From NCBI RefSeq assembly GCF_002160755.1, contig NZ_NFLE01000001.1, positions 62,001 to 126,000 of the forward strand: DNA of 64,000 nucleotides, read 5' to 3'. Source of the stretch: Lachnoclostridium sp. An14. Lineage in GTDB: Bacteria > Bacillota > Clostridia > Lachnospirales > Lachnospiraceae. This document shows positions 34,162 to 43,948 of the stretch, piece after piece (the first letter of the stretch is position 1; each line of letters begins with the position of its first letter). Below the pieces are notes generated by a model. It did not search any database and was not told the origin of the DNA. It saw only the letters and a list, made by a program, of their open reading frames with translations. Made by a program: the position numbers and the translations under genes.

Positions 34162-35619
34162 GTGAATATACGCGTGAATAATACAAGACAGCAGTTTGCA
34201 GAAACCTTAGACCGCGCCCCGGCGGGAGAGCCGGAGCGCCAATATTATTTCCTGGACCGCCTTCGGGAAGTGGTGGAGAAGAAGAAAGCCGAGGAAGGGT
34301 TCTCAGCTACCTTCCACATTGAGACCTACGGCTGCCAGATGAACGCCAAGGACTCGGAAAAGCTGTGCGGAATCCTGTTAAAGGCCGGGTTTACAGAGGT
34401 GGAGTCAGAGCACGCCGACTTTGTGCTCTACAACACCTGTACCGTCCGGGAGAACGCTAACCAGAAGGTTTACGGCCACTTAGGCTACGTCCACAGCCTG
34501 AAAAAGAAACACCCCTCCATGCTGGTGGGGCTGTGCGGCTGCATGATGCAGGAGCCGGAGGTGGTGGCAAAGATCCGCAAAGACTACCGTTTCGTGGATC
34601 TGGTGTTCGGCACCCACAACATTTTCAAGCTGGCGGAGCTGCTCTATGACCGCCTGATGAGCGGCCATATGGAGGTGGACGTGTGGGAGGGAACCACGGA
34701 GATCGTGGAGGACCTTCCCGCGGAGCGGAAATACCCCTTCAAATCCGGGGTCAACATCATGTTTGGCTGCAACAATTTCTGCAGCTACTGCATCGTCCCC
34801 TACGTGCGTGGCCGGGAGAGAAGCAGGGAGCCGGAGGAGATTTTAAAGGAGATCCGCCGCCTGGCCGCGGACGGCGTGGTGGAGGTGATGCTCTTAGGGC
34901 AGAACGTGAATTCCTACGGAAAGACCTTGAGCACTCCCATCAGCTTTGCGGAGTTACTGCGCCGGGTGGAGGAGATCGAGGGCATTGAGCGGATCCGTTT
35001 CATGACCTCCCATCCAAAGGATCTCTCCGACGAGCTGATCCAGGTGATGAGACAGTCCAAAAAGATCTGCCGCCACCTCCATCTGCCGGTGCAGTCCGGA
35101 AGCACCGATATTTTACAGAAAATGAACCGCCGCTACACGAAGGAGCAGTATCTGGAGCTGGCCTTTAAGATCAAGGAGGCCATCCCCGACATTTCCCTGA
35201 CCACAGACATCATCGTAGGCTTTCCCGGGGAGACGGAGGAGGACTTTGAGGATACCTTAGACGTGGTGCGCCAGGTCCGCTACGACAGCGCTTTTACCTT
35301 TATTTATTCCAAGCGCACCGGCACCCCAGCCGCAGCCATGGAAAACCAGGTGCCGGAGGCGGTGGTAAAAGAGCGGTTTGACCGGCTGTTAAAGGAGGTG
35401 CAGCAGATTTCCTCCGAGGTCTGCGGCCGGGATGTCCACACGGTGCAACAGGTGCTGGTGGAGGAGAAAAACAGCCATATGGACGGCTACGTCACCGGCC
35501 GGATGAGCAACAACACTCTGGTGCATTTCCCGGGGGGAGAGGAACTCATCGGCACCCTTGCGGACGTGTATCTGGAAGAATCCAAAGGCTTTTACTATAT
35601 GGGACGCCGGGAGGTTTAA
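34162..35619 (+). CDS. miaB: tRNA-2-methylthio-N6-dimethylallyladenosine synthase
   Basis: This 485-residue radical-SAM methylthiotransferase adds the 2-methylthio group to i6A37 of tRNAs. The N-terminal iron-sulfur domain has the cysteines in TYGCQMN, NTCTVREN and GLCGCMMQ. The radical SAM core has MFGCNNFCSYCIVPYVRGRE near residue 205. The C-terminal TRAM domain covers about 415-480. The ATG at 34108 lacks a ribosome site; GTG at 34162 with AAAGGA seven bases upstream is the likeliest start, GTG at 34174 the alternative. It is seven bases upstream of mutS, and miaA is in the same gene series, so the two-step modification is clustered. Confidence 0.93.
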   Translation: MNIRVNNTRQQFAETLDRAPAGEPERQYYFLDRLREVVEKKKAEEGFSATFHIETYGCQMNAKDSEKLCGILLKAGFTEVESEHADFVLYNTCTVRENANQKVYGHLGYVHSLKKKHPSMLVGLCGCMMQEPEVVAKIRKDYRFVDLVFGTHNIFKLAELLYDRLMSGHMEVDVWEGTTEIVEDLPAERKYPFKSGVNIMFGCNNFCSYCIVPYVRGRERSREPEEILKEIRRLAADGVVEVMLLGQNVNSYGKTLSTPISFAELLRRVEEIEGIERIRFMTSHPKDLSDELIQVMRQSKKICRHLHLPVQSGSTDILQKMNRRYTKEQYLELAFKIKEAIPDISLTTDIIVGFPGETEEDFEDTLDVVRQVRYDSAFTFIYSKRTGTPAAAMENQVPEAVVKERFDRLLKEVQQISSEVCGRDVHTVQQVLVEEKNSHMDGYVTGRMSNNTLVHFPGGEELIGTLADVYLEESKGFYYMGRREV

Positions 35620-35625
35620 GAGACA

Positions 35626-38286
35626 GTGGCAAAGCTATCACCAATGATGACAGAATATTTAAAGACCAAGGAGCAGTACAAGGACTGCATCCTGTTTTAC
35701 CGGCTGGGGGACTTCTATGAGATGTTCTTTGACGACGCCCTGACGGCGTCCAGGGAGCTGGAGATCACCCTCACCGGCAAAGAGTGCGGCCTGGAGGAGC
35801 GGGCGCCCATGTGCGGCGTCCCCTACCACGCCCTGGAGTCCTACCTGACGCGGCTGGTGCAGAAGGGCTACAAGGTGGCCATCGCCGAGCAGATGGAGGA
35901 TCCCAAGCAGGCCAAGGGGCTGGTGCGCCGGGAGGTCATCCGGGTGGTGACACCGGGAACCCTTACCAGCAGCCAGGCCCTGGACGAGACGAAGAACAAT
36001 TTCCTCATGGGAATCGTCTACATGGGAGACTGTTTCGGCATCTCCTCCTGCGACATCACCACGGGAGATTTCTTTGTGACGGAGGTGAAATCAGAGCGGG
36101 AGCTCTTTGACGAGCTGGCCCATTTCACCCCGTCGGAGATTGTCTGCAACGACGCCTTTTTCATGTCCGGCATTGACATGGACGAACTGAAGAACCGGTG
36201 CCAGGCTTATCTGTCTTCCCTGGACCCCCGGTTCTTTTCTGATGAAGGGTGCCGGAAGGTGCTAAAGGAACACTACCGCGTGGCCTCCTTAGAGGGACTG
36301 GGCCTTGGGATTTACCCCGTGGGCACTATCGCCGCCGGAGCAGTCATGGAGTATATGTACGAGACGCAGAAAAGCGATCTCTCCCACATCACCGCCATCA
36401 CCCCCTATTCCACGGGACAGTTCATGGTCTTAGACATTTCCACCAGGCGGAACCTGGAGCTTTTGGAGACCCTACGGGAAAAGCAGAAACGGGGGACCCT
36501 GCTCTGGGTGTTAGATAAGACAAAGACCGCCATGGGCGCCAGGCTGCTGCGCAGCTTTATTGAACAGCCCCTGATCCGCCGGGAGGAGATTTTAAACCGG
36601 CAGAACGCGGTGGAGGAGCTAAACCTCAACTACATCTCCAGGGAGGAGCTGCGGGAATACTTAAATTCCATTTACGACTTAGAGCGGCTCATCGGCCGCA
36701 TCAGCTATAAGACGGCCAACCCCAGGGATCTGCTGGCTTTTAAAAACTCCCTGGATATGCTGCCTTACATCAAGGATCTGTTAAAGGATTTCACCTCCCA
36801 GATCTTAAAGAACATCTGGGAGGACTTAGACCCCCTGGAGGACATCCGGGACCTGATCGCCGCGGCCATCGTGGACGAGCCCCCCATTTCCGTGCGGGAA
36901 GGGGGCATGATCCGGGAAGGATTTCACGAGGAAACTGACCGCCTCCGCAACGCCAAGACCGAGGGCAAGACCTGGCTGGCGGAGCTGGAGGTGAAGGAGC
37001 GGGAGAAGACAGGCATCAAAAACCTGAAAATCAAGTTCAATAAGGTGTTCGGCTACTATTTTGAGGTGACCAACTCCTTCAAGGACCTGGTGCCGGACTA
37101 TTTCATCCGCAAACAGACCCTGGTAAACGCCGAGCGGTTCACTACCCCGGAGCTAAAGGAGCTGGAGGACGTGATCCTGGGAGCGGAGGACAAGCTGGTG
37201 TCCTTAGAGTACGAGCTGTTCTGCCAGGTGCGGGACCAGATCGCAGCGGAGGTGCTGCGCATCCAGAAGACGGCCAAGGCCGTGGCCGGCATCGACGTGT
37301 TCGCCTCCCTGTCCTTAGTGGCCACGAGAAACAACTACTGCAAGCCCAAAATCAATGAAAAGGGCGTGATCCAGATCAAAAACGGCCGCCACCCGGTGGT
37401 GGAGCAGATGATGCGGGACGACCTGTTCGTGGCAAACGACACCTACTTAGACAACGGGAAAAACAGGATCTCCATCATCACCGGCCCCAACATGGCGGGA
37501 AAATCCACCTATATGCGCCAGACGGCCCTCATCGTGCTCATGGCCCAGATCGGCAGTTTCGTGCCGGCGGAGGAGGCGAACATCGGCCTCTGCGACCGGA
37601 TTTTCACCCGGGTAGGGGCGTCGGACGACCTGGCCTCCGGGCAGAGCACCTTCATGGTGGAAATGACGGAGGTGGCCAACATTCTCCGAAACGCCACCAA
37701 GCACAGCCTGCTCATTTTAGACGAGATCGGCCGGGGCACCAGCACCTTCGACGGTCTGGCCATCGCCTGGGCCGTGGTGGAATACATCTGCAACACGAAG
37801 ATTCTGGGGGCAAAAACCTTGTTTGCCACCCACTACCACGAACTGACGGAATTAGAGGGCGCTCTCGCCGGGGTGAACAACTACTGCATCGCCGTGAAGG
37901 AGCAGGGGGACGACATCGTATTCCTGCGAAAGATCATAAAAGGCGGGGCGGATAAGAGCTACGGCATCCAGGTGGCGAAACTGGCCGGCGTCCCGGAGGG
38001 CGTGATCCAGCGGGCCAAGGAGCTGGTGGAGGAGCTGTCAAACGCGGACATCACCGCCAAGGCCAAGGAGATCGCCGAGGCGAACGCAAACGCCAGCCAG
38101 CGCAAACCGGTGCCGAGACCGGACGACGTGGAGCTCTCCCAGCTCACCCTCTTTGACACGGTGCGGGAAGACGACATCATAAAGGAGATCGGAGAGATGG
38201 AGCTGGGGAGCATGACCCCCATCGACGCCTTAAACACCCTGTACCGGCTGCAGACCCGGCTGAAGAACCGTTGGGACGGAAAATAG
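35626..38286 (+). CDS. mutS: DNA mismatch repair protein MutS
   Basis: This 886-residue mismatch recognition ATPase has the mismatch-binding motif GDFYEMFFDDA near residue 27. Connector, lever and clamp domains follow, then the ATPase with Walker A GPNMAGKST near 622, Walker B LLILDEIGRGTSTFDGL near 697, and THYHELTELE near 735. The start codon is GTG at 35626 with GGGAGG upstream. A likely beta-clamp-binding peptide (QLTLFDT) lies near the C-terminus. It follows miaB closely and precedes mutL by ten bases. Confidence 0.97.
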   Translation: MAKLSPMMTEYLKTKEQYKDCILFYRLGDFYEMFFDDALTASRELEITLTGKECGLEERAPMCGVPYHALESYLTRLVQKGYKVAIAEQMEDPKQAKGLVRREVIRVVTPGTLTSSQALDETKNNFLMGIVYMGDCFGISSCDITTGDFFVTEVKSERELFDELAHFTPSEIVCNDAFFMSGIDMDELKNRCQAYLSSLDPRFFSDEGCRKVLKEHYRVASLEGLGLGIYPVGTIAAGAVMEYMYETQKSDLSHITAITPYSTGQFMVLDISTRRNLELLETLREKQKRGTLLWVLDKTKTAMGARLLRSFIEQPLIRREEILNRQNAVEELNLNYISREELREYLNSIYDLERLIGRISYKTANPRDLLAFKNSLDMLPYIKDLLKDFTSQILKNIWEDLDPLEDIRDLIAAAIVDEPPISVREGGMIREGFHEETDRLRNAKTEGKTWLAELEVKEREKTGIKNLKIKFNKVFGYYFEVTNSFKDLVPDYFIRKQTLVNAERFTTPELKELEDVILGAEDKLVSLEYELFCQVRDQIAAEVLRIQKTAKAVAGIDVFASLSLVATRNNYCKPKINEKGVIQIKNGRHPVVEQMMRDDLFVANDTYLDNGKNRISIITGPNMAGKSTYMRQTALIVLMAQIGSFVPAEEANIGLCDRIFTRVGASDDLASGQSTFMVEMTEVANILRNATKHSLLILDEIGRGTSTFDGLAIAWAVVEYICNTKILGAKTLFATHYHELTELEGALAGVNNYCIAVKEQGDDIVFLRKIIKGGADKSYGIQVAKLAGVPEGVIQRAKELVEELSNADITAKAKEIAEANANASQRKPVPRPDDVELSQLTLFDTVREDDIIKEIGEMELGSMTPIDALNTLYRLQTRLKNRWDGK

Positions 38287-38296
38287 GAGGGAATCC

Positions 38297-40528
38297 ATGC
38301 CTCATATCACTGTACTGGACCAGAATACCATCAATAAAATCGCCGCCGGCGAGGTGATCGAGCGGCCGGCCTCCGTGGTGAAGGAGCTTTTGGAAAACGC
38401 CATCGACGCCAAAGCCACCGCCGTCACCGTGGAGATCCGGGAAGGGGGGATCTCCTTTATCCGGGTCACGGACAACGGCTGCGGAATCCCCAAGGAGGAG
38501 GTGGCCACCGCCTTTTTACGCCACTCCACCAGCAAAATTTCCTCCGTGGAGGATTTGTTTACCATCTCCTCCTTAGGTTTCCGGGGCGAGGCCCTTTCCA
38601 GCATCGCCGCCGTAGCCCAGGTGGAGGTGATCACCAAGACGAGCCAGGGGCTGACGGGCGTCCGCTATCAGATCGAGGGCGGCGCGGAGAAGTCCTTGGA
38701 GGAGGTGGGGGCGCCGGAGGGAACCACCTTCATCGCCCGCAACCTCTTTTACAACACGCCGGTGCGGCGCAAATTTTTAAAGACGGCGCAGACGGAGGGG
38801 GCTCACGTGGCCGATCTGGTGGAAAAGATCGCCCTGTCCCACCCGGAGGTGTCCATCCGGTTTATCCAGAACAACCAGAATAAGCTCCACACCTCCGGAA
38901 ACCACAACCTAAAGGACATCATCTACACCGTCTTCGGCCGGGAGATCGCCGCCAACCTGCTGTCCATCCAGGCGGAGGGCGGGCCGGTGAAGGTAAAGGG
39001 GTTTATCGGCAAGCCGGTAATCGCCCGCAGCAACCGGAACTATGAAAACTACTACATCAACGGGCGCTACATCAAGAGCAGCATCATCGCCAAGGCCATC
39101 GAAGACGCCTACAAGCCTTTTATGATGCAGCACAAATATCCCTTTACCCTGCTGCACTTTGAGATTCAGCCGGATTTCCTGGACGTAAACGTCCATCCCA
39201 CGAAGATGGAGCTGCGGTTTCGGGACGGGGAGGGGATGTACCGGATGGTCTTTACCGCCCTCCAGAACGCCCTGGCCCACAAGGAGCTGATCCCGGAGGT
39301 GGATCTGGCGGCTCAGGACAAGCGGGACGCTCTGGAGCTGCGCCGCCAGGCGGAGGAGCTGCGGAAAAAGGAGCATTTCGTGGAACCCTTTGAGCGAAGC
39401 CGGATGGAATCCCTCCGCATCCGCCCAAAGGACGCCGCCCAGGTGCAGGCGGAGACAGAGGCCGCCGGAGCCGTCGGGAGACGGTTTGGGGCGGAAAAGC
39501 CATACAGCCTTTTAGGAGCCGTGACAGCGGGCCGCCGGCCGGTTTCCGGCACCGGAAATGATGAAAGCGGCAGCTCCGCAACCGGCTCCGGCTTTCGCCC
39601 CGGCACCGGCATAACCGGAGGCTTTAGCATAACGGAAGGCTTTGGCGGAGTGAGAGAGGAGAGCGGGGAATACCAGGCAGGCAAAGCCCCGGCGGAACCG
39701 GAAAGCGCGACGGAACGGAAAAAAACGCTGAAAACGGAAACAGCCGAAAACGCGGGTTCCGCGGCGGCACTCCCGGCAGGTGAACCCCATCCGGACGCCC
39801 CCTTTGCTGGAACTCTTTCCCCGGAGAAACATCTTCCGGCAGGCGAAACCATCTCCCGGGCGGAAACGGTTTCCTCCGGGGAGACGTCCCCCCAGCAGAC
39901 GGCCGAACAGTTAAACCTCTTTGGGGAAAAGCTGCTGGAGCCCAGCTCCCGCCTGCGCCACAAGCTCATCGGCCAGCTGTTTGACACCTACTGGCTGGTG
40001 GAGTTTGACAACCAGCTCTTTATCATCGACCAGCACGCCGCCCACGAGAAGGTGCTTTACGAGCGGACCATGAAATCCCTAAAGAGCAGAGAGTACACCT
40101 CCCAGGCCGTGAGCCCGCCCATCATTCTCACCTTAAGCGGAAACGAGCAGCTGCTCTTAGAAAAATACATGGACTACTTCACCAGGATCGGCTTCGAGAT
40201 CGAGCCCTTCGGCGGCCGGGAGTACGCCGTCAGCGGCGTCCCTGCCAACTTATTTTCCATCGCCAAGAAGGAGCTCCTCATGGAGATGATCGACCAGCTC
40301 TCCGACGACTCCTCCGTGACGGATCCGGACATGATCTACGAGCGGGTGGCCTCCATGTCCTGCAAGGCGGCGGTAAAGGGAAACCACCGGATGTCAGCGG
40401 CGGAGGCCAACGAGCTCATCGACCAGCTCCTGACCCTGGAAAACCCCTACGCTTGCCCCCACGGCAGGCCCACCATTATTTCCATGAGCAAATACGAGCT
40501 GGAAAAGAAGTTTAAGCGCATCGTATAA
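38297..40528 (+). CDS. mutL: DNA mismatch repair endonuclease MutL
   Basis: This 743-residue protein has an N-terminal GHKL ATPase domain with ELLENAIDAKA near residue 31, DNGCGI near 58 and GFRGEALSSI near 94. A low-complexity linker of Gly, Glu, Ser and Thr spans about 370-545. The C-terminal endonuclease domain has the metal motif DQHAAHEKVLYE near residue 577 and CPHGRPT near 723. The endonuclease motif shows it is a nicking-type MutL, as in organisms without MutH. The linker is long. The ribosome site AGGAGGG supports the start. Confidence 0.97.
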   Translation: MPHITVLDQNTINKIAAGEVIERPASVVKELLENAIDAKATAVTVEIREGGISFIRVTDNGCGIPKEEVATAFLRHSTSKISSVEDLFTISSLGFRGEALSSIAAVAQVEVITKTSQGLTGVRYQIEGGAEKSLEEVGAPEGTTFIARNLFYNTPVRRKFLKTAQTEGAHVADLVEKIALSHPEVSIRFIQNNQNKLHTSGNHNLKDIIYTVFGREIAANLLSIQAEGGPVKVKGFIGKPVIARSNRNYENYYINGRYIKSSIIAKAIEDAYKPFMMQHKYPFTLLHFEIQPDFLDVNVHPTKMELRFRDGEGMYRMVFTALQNALAHKELIPEVDLAAQDKRDALELRRQAEELRKKEHFVEPFERSRMESLRIRPKDAAQVQAETEAAGAVGRRFGAEKPYSLLGAVTAGRRPVSGTGNDESGSSATGSGFRPGTGITGGFSITEGFGGVREESGEYQAGKAPAEPESATERKKTLKTETAENAGSAAALPAGEPHPDAPFAGTLSPEKHLPAGETISRAETVSSGETSPQQTAEQLNLFGEKLLEPSSRLRHKLIGQLFDTYWLVEFDNQLFIIDQHAAHEKVLYERTMKSLKSREYTSQAVSPPIILTLSGNEQLLLEKYMDYFTRIGFEIEPFGGREYAVSGVPANLFSIAKKELLMEMIDQLSDDSSVTDPDMIYERVASMSCKAAVKGNHRMSAAEANELIDQLLTLENPYACPHGRPTIISMSKYELEKKFKRIV

Positions 40529-40559
40529 ACGCGGGCGCATCCAACACGAAAAGCAGAAA

Positions 40560-40590
40560 ATAGTTTACATAATAATTTTATGTAAACTAT
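40560..40590. promoter_or_regulatory. AT-rich perfect palindrome upstream of the HD-domain gene
   Basis: The 13-base arms ATAGTTTACATAA and their complement flank a TAATT centre. It lies 49 bases before the promoter -10 and 31 bases after mutL. It could be an operator or a weak minus-strand terminator; on the plus strand it is followed by A residues, not T. Confidence 0.5.
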
Positions 40591-40635
40591 AAAAGGAATC
40601 TTACGCAAATTGTAAGAAATAACCAATTCATTCCA

Positions 40636-40644
40636 TGCTATACT
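40636..40644 (+). promoter_or_regulatory. Extended -10 promoter of the HD-domain gene
   Basis: TGCTATACT is an extended -10 element in an AT-rich gap with no clear -35, 90 bases upstream of the start at 40735. Confidence 0.45.
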
Positions 40645-40734
40645 AGGAGCACCGGCTGGATTCCCCCGTCTATTTTTCCTGGAACCATCATATATTGATT
40701 ACAGCGGGCGGATTCCTCCGGAGAGAGGAGTTTT

Positions 40735-41316
40735 ATGGAGATCAAAGCGTTTATCGACGCTCTGGCCGTAGCGGAACGGCTGAAAAACAATACCCGCCAT
40801 TCCTGGACCTCTGAAAACCGTCACGAGAGCGTGGCGGAGCACAGCTGGCGGGTGGCCCTCATGGCCTACTTTGTAAAGGACGAATACCCGGACCTGGACA
40901 TGGACAAGGTCATTCGGATGTGCCTGATCCACGATCTGGGAGAGGCCTTCACCGGGGACATCCCCACGTTCTTAAAAACCGGGGAAAACGAGATCCACGA
41001 GGCCGAGGTGCTGGCGGAGTGGGTGGCCAGCCTTCCGGAGCCTTTCTGTACGGAAATGAGGGAGCTCTACCGGGAAATGGACGCCCAGGAGACGAAGGAG
41101 GCCAAACTCTACAAGTCCCTGGACCGGATGGAGGCCATTGTCCAGCACAATGAGGCCCCGATTTCCACCTGGCTGCCTCTGGAATATGAGCTGAACCTGG
41201 TCTACGGAAAAGAGCAGTGCGCCTTTTCTCCTTACACCAAAGCCCTTCAGGAGACCTTAAAAGAGGCCTGCCTGGAAAAAATCCGCAGGGAGGGTGGAAA
41301 GGAAGATCAGCCATGA
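40735..41316 (+). CDS. HD-domain phosphohydrolase (YfbR-like nucleotidase)
   Basis: This 193-residue HD-superfamily protein has its first histidine in AEHSWRVALMAY near residue 34, the HD pair in CLIHDLGEAFTGDIP near 63, and the last aspartate in KSLDRMEAIVQH near 126. This is the arrangement of YfbR-like 5'-deoxynucleotidases. The substrate is inferred only from the family. GAGAGGAG precedes the ATG. It lies between mutL and miaA, and its stop overlaps the miaA start, so the two are translationally coupled; a nucleotide-pool role next to mismatch repair is plausible. Confidence 0.85.
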   Translation: MEIKAFIDALAVAERLKNNTRHSWTSENRHESVAEHSWRVALMAYFVKDEYPDLDMDKVIRMCLIHDLGEAFTGDIPTFLKTGENEIHEAEVLAEWVASLPEPFCTEMRELYREMDAQETKEAKLYKSLDRMEAIVQHNEAPISTWLPLEYELNLVYGKEQCAFSPYTKALQETLKEACLEKIRREGGKEDQP

Positions 41317-42260
41317 GCGCCCGCTGTCCCCTTTTAATCATCACCGGCCCCACGGCAGTGGGAAAGACCTCCCTCTCCATCCAGGCCGCCAAGGCCTTAA
41401 ACGGGGAGGTGATCAGCGCCGACTCCATGCAGGTATACCGCCACATGGACATCGGCTCCGCCAAGGTGACGAAGGAGGAGATGGACGGAGTTCCCCACCA
41501 TCTCATCGACGTGCTGGAGCCGTGGGAGCCGTTTCACGTGGCCATTTTCCAGAACATGGCCCGCCAGGCGGTGGAGGACATCCGAAGCCGCGGACGGCTG
41601 CCCATCATCGTGGGAGGGACCGGATTTTACATCCAGGCCCTCCTCTACGACATCCATTTCCAGGAGACAGAGGAAGACGGCACCATCCGCAGAGAGCTGG
41701 AGCGGCTGGGAGAGGAAAAAGGGGCGGAGTACCTGCACGAGATGTTAGCGGAAATCGACCCGGAATCCGCCGCCGCCATCCACGCCAACAACCGGAAACG
41801 GGTGATCCGCGCCATCGAATACTACCGCCAGACAGGAAAACGGATGTCCGACCACAACCGGGAGGAGAAAGCCAGGACCTCTCCCTATGATTTCCTATAT
41901 TATGTGATCACCATGGACCGGGCGGCTCTCTATGAGCGCATTGACCTGCGGGTGGACAAGATGGTGGAACAGGGGCTGGTGGAGGAAGTGCGCCGCCTGA
42001 AGGAAATGGGCTGTACCAGAGACATGGTCTCCATGCAGGGACTGGGCTACAAGGAGATCTTAGACTACTTAAACGGGGACTGCACCCTGGAGGAGGCGGT
42101 GGAAATCATCAAGCGGGACACCCGCCACTTCGCCAAGCGGCAGCTCACCTGGTTTAAACGGGAGCGGGACACCCGCTGGCTTACCCAGGAAGAATATCAG
42201 TTTAACAGCAGTCGGATGCTGCAGAAAATCTGTTCCGACTGCGAGAAGGAGATACAATGA
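41313..42260 (+). CDS. miaA: tRNA dimethylallyltransferase
   Basis: This 315-residue enzyme transfers dimethylallyl to A37 of tRNAs reading UNN codons, providing the substrate for MiaB. Motifs are the P-loop GPTAVGKTSLS near residue 11, ISADSMQVYRHMDIGSAK near 35, GGTGFYIQALL near 101, and KRDTRHFAKRQLTWFKR near 285. The chosen ATG at 41313 overlaps the stop of the HD gene and has GGAAAGGAAG upstream; the earlier ATG at 41217 lies within that gene. It overlaps the next start by four bases. Confidence 0.95.
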   Translation: MSARCPLLIITGPTAVGKTSLSIQAAKALNGEVISADSMQVYRHMDIGSAKVTKEEMDGVPHHLIDVLEPWEPFHVAIFQNMARQAVEDIRSRGRLPIIVGGTGFYIQALLYDIHFQETEEDGTIRRELERLGEEKGAEYLHEMLAEIDPESAAAIHANNRKRVIRAIEYYRQTGKRMSDHNREEKARTSPYDFLYYVITMDRAALYERIDLRVDKMVEQGLVEEVRRLKEMGCTRDMVSMQGLGYKEILDYLNGDCTLEEAVEIIKRDTRHFAKRQLTWFKRERDTRWLTQEEYQFNSSRMLQKICSDCEKEIQ

Positions 42261-43537
42261 AAATGAAAGAAATGTACGGATCCCTCGGCATCAGCGACGC
42301 CGTGCTGGAGTTCGGACTGGACATAGAGAAACAGTTAAAGGAGCGGTTTGCCGCCATCGACGAGACGGCGGAGTACAACCAGATGAAAGTCATCCGGGCC
42401 ATGCAGGAGTGCCGGGTCAGCGACATCCATTTTGCCGCCACCACCGGCTACGGCTACAATGACCTGGGCCGTGACGTGCTGGAGGAGGTGTACGCCAAAA
42501 CCTTTCACGGGGAGGACGCCCTGGTGCGCCCCCAGGTGATGAGCGGCACCCACGCCCTGCACATCGCCCTGTCCGGAAACTTACGCCCCGGGGACGAGCT
42601 CCTCTCCCCCGTGGGAAAGCCCTACGACACCCTGGACGAGGTCATCGGCATCCGGGACGCCGCCGGCTCCCTAAAGGAGTACGGCGTGACCTACCGCCAG
42701 GTGGACCTGCTGCCGGACGGCTCCTTTGACTACGAGGGCATCCGCGCCGCCATCAACGAGCGGACGAAACTGGTGGCCATCCAGCGCTCCAAAGGCTACG
42801 CCACCCGCCCCACCTTATCCGTGTCCCAGATCGGAGAGCTGATCGCCTTCATCAAAGGCATCAAGCCGGAGATCATCTGCATGGTGGACAACTGCTACGG
42901 AGAGTTTGTGGAGCGCATAGAGCCCATGGAGGTGGGGGCCGACATGATGGTAGGCTCCCTGATCAAGAACCCCGGCGGCGGCTTAGCCCCCATCGGCGGT
43001 TATATCGTGGGCACGAAAGCGTGCGTGGAGCGGGCCGCCTACCGCCTGTCCGCCCCCGGCTTAGGCAAGGAAGTGGGCGCCAGCTTAGGCCTTAACCAGT
43101 CCTTCTTCCAGGGCTTTTTCCTGGCCCCCACCGTGGTGGCCGGAGCTTTAAAAGGGGCGATTTTCGCCGCCAACATCTATGAAAAGCTGGGATTTTCCGT
43201 GGTGCCAGACAGCACCGAGTCCCGCCACGACATCATCCAGGCCGTGACCTTCGGCACCCCGGAGGGCGTCATCGCCTTCTGCAAGGGCATCCAGGCTGCA
43301 GCCCCGGTGGACAGCTTTGTGACCCCGGAGCCCTGGGATATGCCTGGCTACGACGCCCCGGTGATCATGGCGGCAGGCGCCTTCGTCCAGGGTTCCTCCA
43401 TCGAGCTCTCCGCCGACGGCCCCATAAAGCCTCCCTACGCCGTCTATTTCCAGGGCGGCCTCACCTGGTATCACGCCAAGCTCGGCATCCTCATGTCCTT
43501 ACAGAAACTGACGGACGCCGGCATCGTGCGCCTGTAA
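42257..43537 (+). CDS. PLP-dependent lyase of the methionine gamma-lyase / aluminium-resistance family (COG4100)
   Basis: This 426-residue fold-type I PLP enzyme has the cofactor lysine in GSLIKNPGGGLAP near residue 238, with VDNCYGEFVE near 210 binding the ring. The family is annotated in clostridia as methionine gamma-lyase family or aluminium-resistance protein and is a usual neighbour of miaA and mutL. The true reaction is not established to my knowledge. AAGGAG lies six bases upstream of the ATG, which overlaps the miaA stop. Confidence 0.88.
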   Translation: MKMKEMYGSLGISDAVLEFGLDIEKQLKERFAAIDETAEYNQMKVIRAMQECRVSDIHFAATTGYGYNDLGRDVLEEVYAKTFHGEDALVRPQVMSGTHALHIALSGNLRPGDELLSPVGKPYDTLDEVIGIRDAAGSLKEYGVTYRQVDLLPDGSFDYEGIRAAINERTKLVAIQRSKGYATRPTLSVSQIGELIAFIKGIKPEIICMVDNCYGEFVERIEPMEVGADMMVGSLIKNPGGGLAPIGGYIVGTKACVERAAYRLSAPGLGKEVGASLGLNQSFFQGFFLAPTVVAGALKGAIFAANIYEKLGFSVVPDSTESRHDIIQAVTFGTPEGVIAFCKGIQAAAPVDSFVTPEPWDMPGYDAPVIMAAGAFVQGSSIELSADGPIKPPYAVYFQGGLTWYHAKLGILMSLQKLTDAGIVRL

Positions 43538-43604
43538 ATCGGTCTATACAGGAAGGAAATCTTGTGATAGAATAGTACGAACTAAAATGGGAGAGTGCTT
43601 ACCA

Positions 43605-43856
43605 ATGAGAAATAAAAATTTCTGGATCCTTCTGATCCTTCTTCTGGCGGGAATCGTGCTGGGCGGCTTTATGGGAAATCTGGCGGCCGGCATCCCCATG
43701 CTGTCCTGGTTAAACTTCGGCCAGTCCTTCGGCATCACCCCCGCCATGACCTTAGATCTGGGGATCCTGGTGATCACCTTTGGACTGAGCATCAAAATCA
43801 CCATGGCCAGCATCATCGGAGTCGTCATCGCCCTGCTGGTATTCCGCTGGATCTAG
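43605..43856 (+). CDS. DUF4321 small membrane protein
   Basis: This 83-residue protein has two hydrophobic helices: residues 4-25 (FWILLILLLAGIVLGGFMG), and about 52-82 (TLDLGILVITFGLSIKITMA and onward). DUF4321 proteins are found beside radC and mre genes in clostridia and have no known function. I prefer the ATG at 43605, where GGGAGAG is correctly spaced, over 43587. It lies between the PLP lyase and radC. Confidence 0.8.
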   Translation: MRNKNFWILLILLLAGIVLGGFMGNLAAGIPMLSWLNFGQSFGITPAMTLDLGILVITFGLSIKITMASIIGVVIALLVFRWI

Positions 43857-43948
43857 GTCCGGCGGGATTTCGCCGGCTTATCTGCCGGAAACCCATCCGG
43901 CGCTCCTGAAACGCGTACCTGGAGAGTCACGTCAGAACAGGAGGAACG

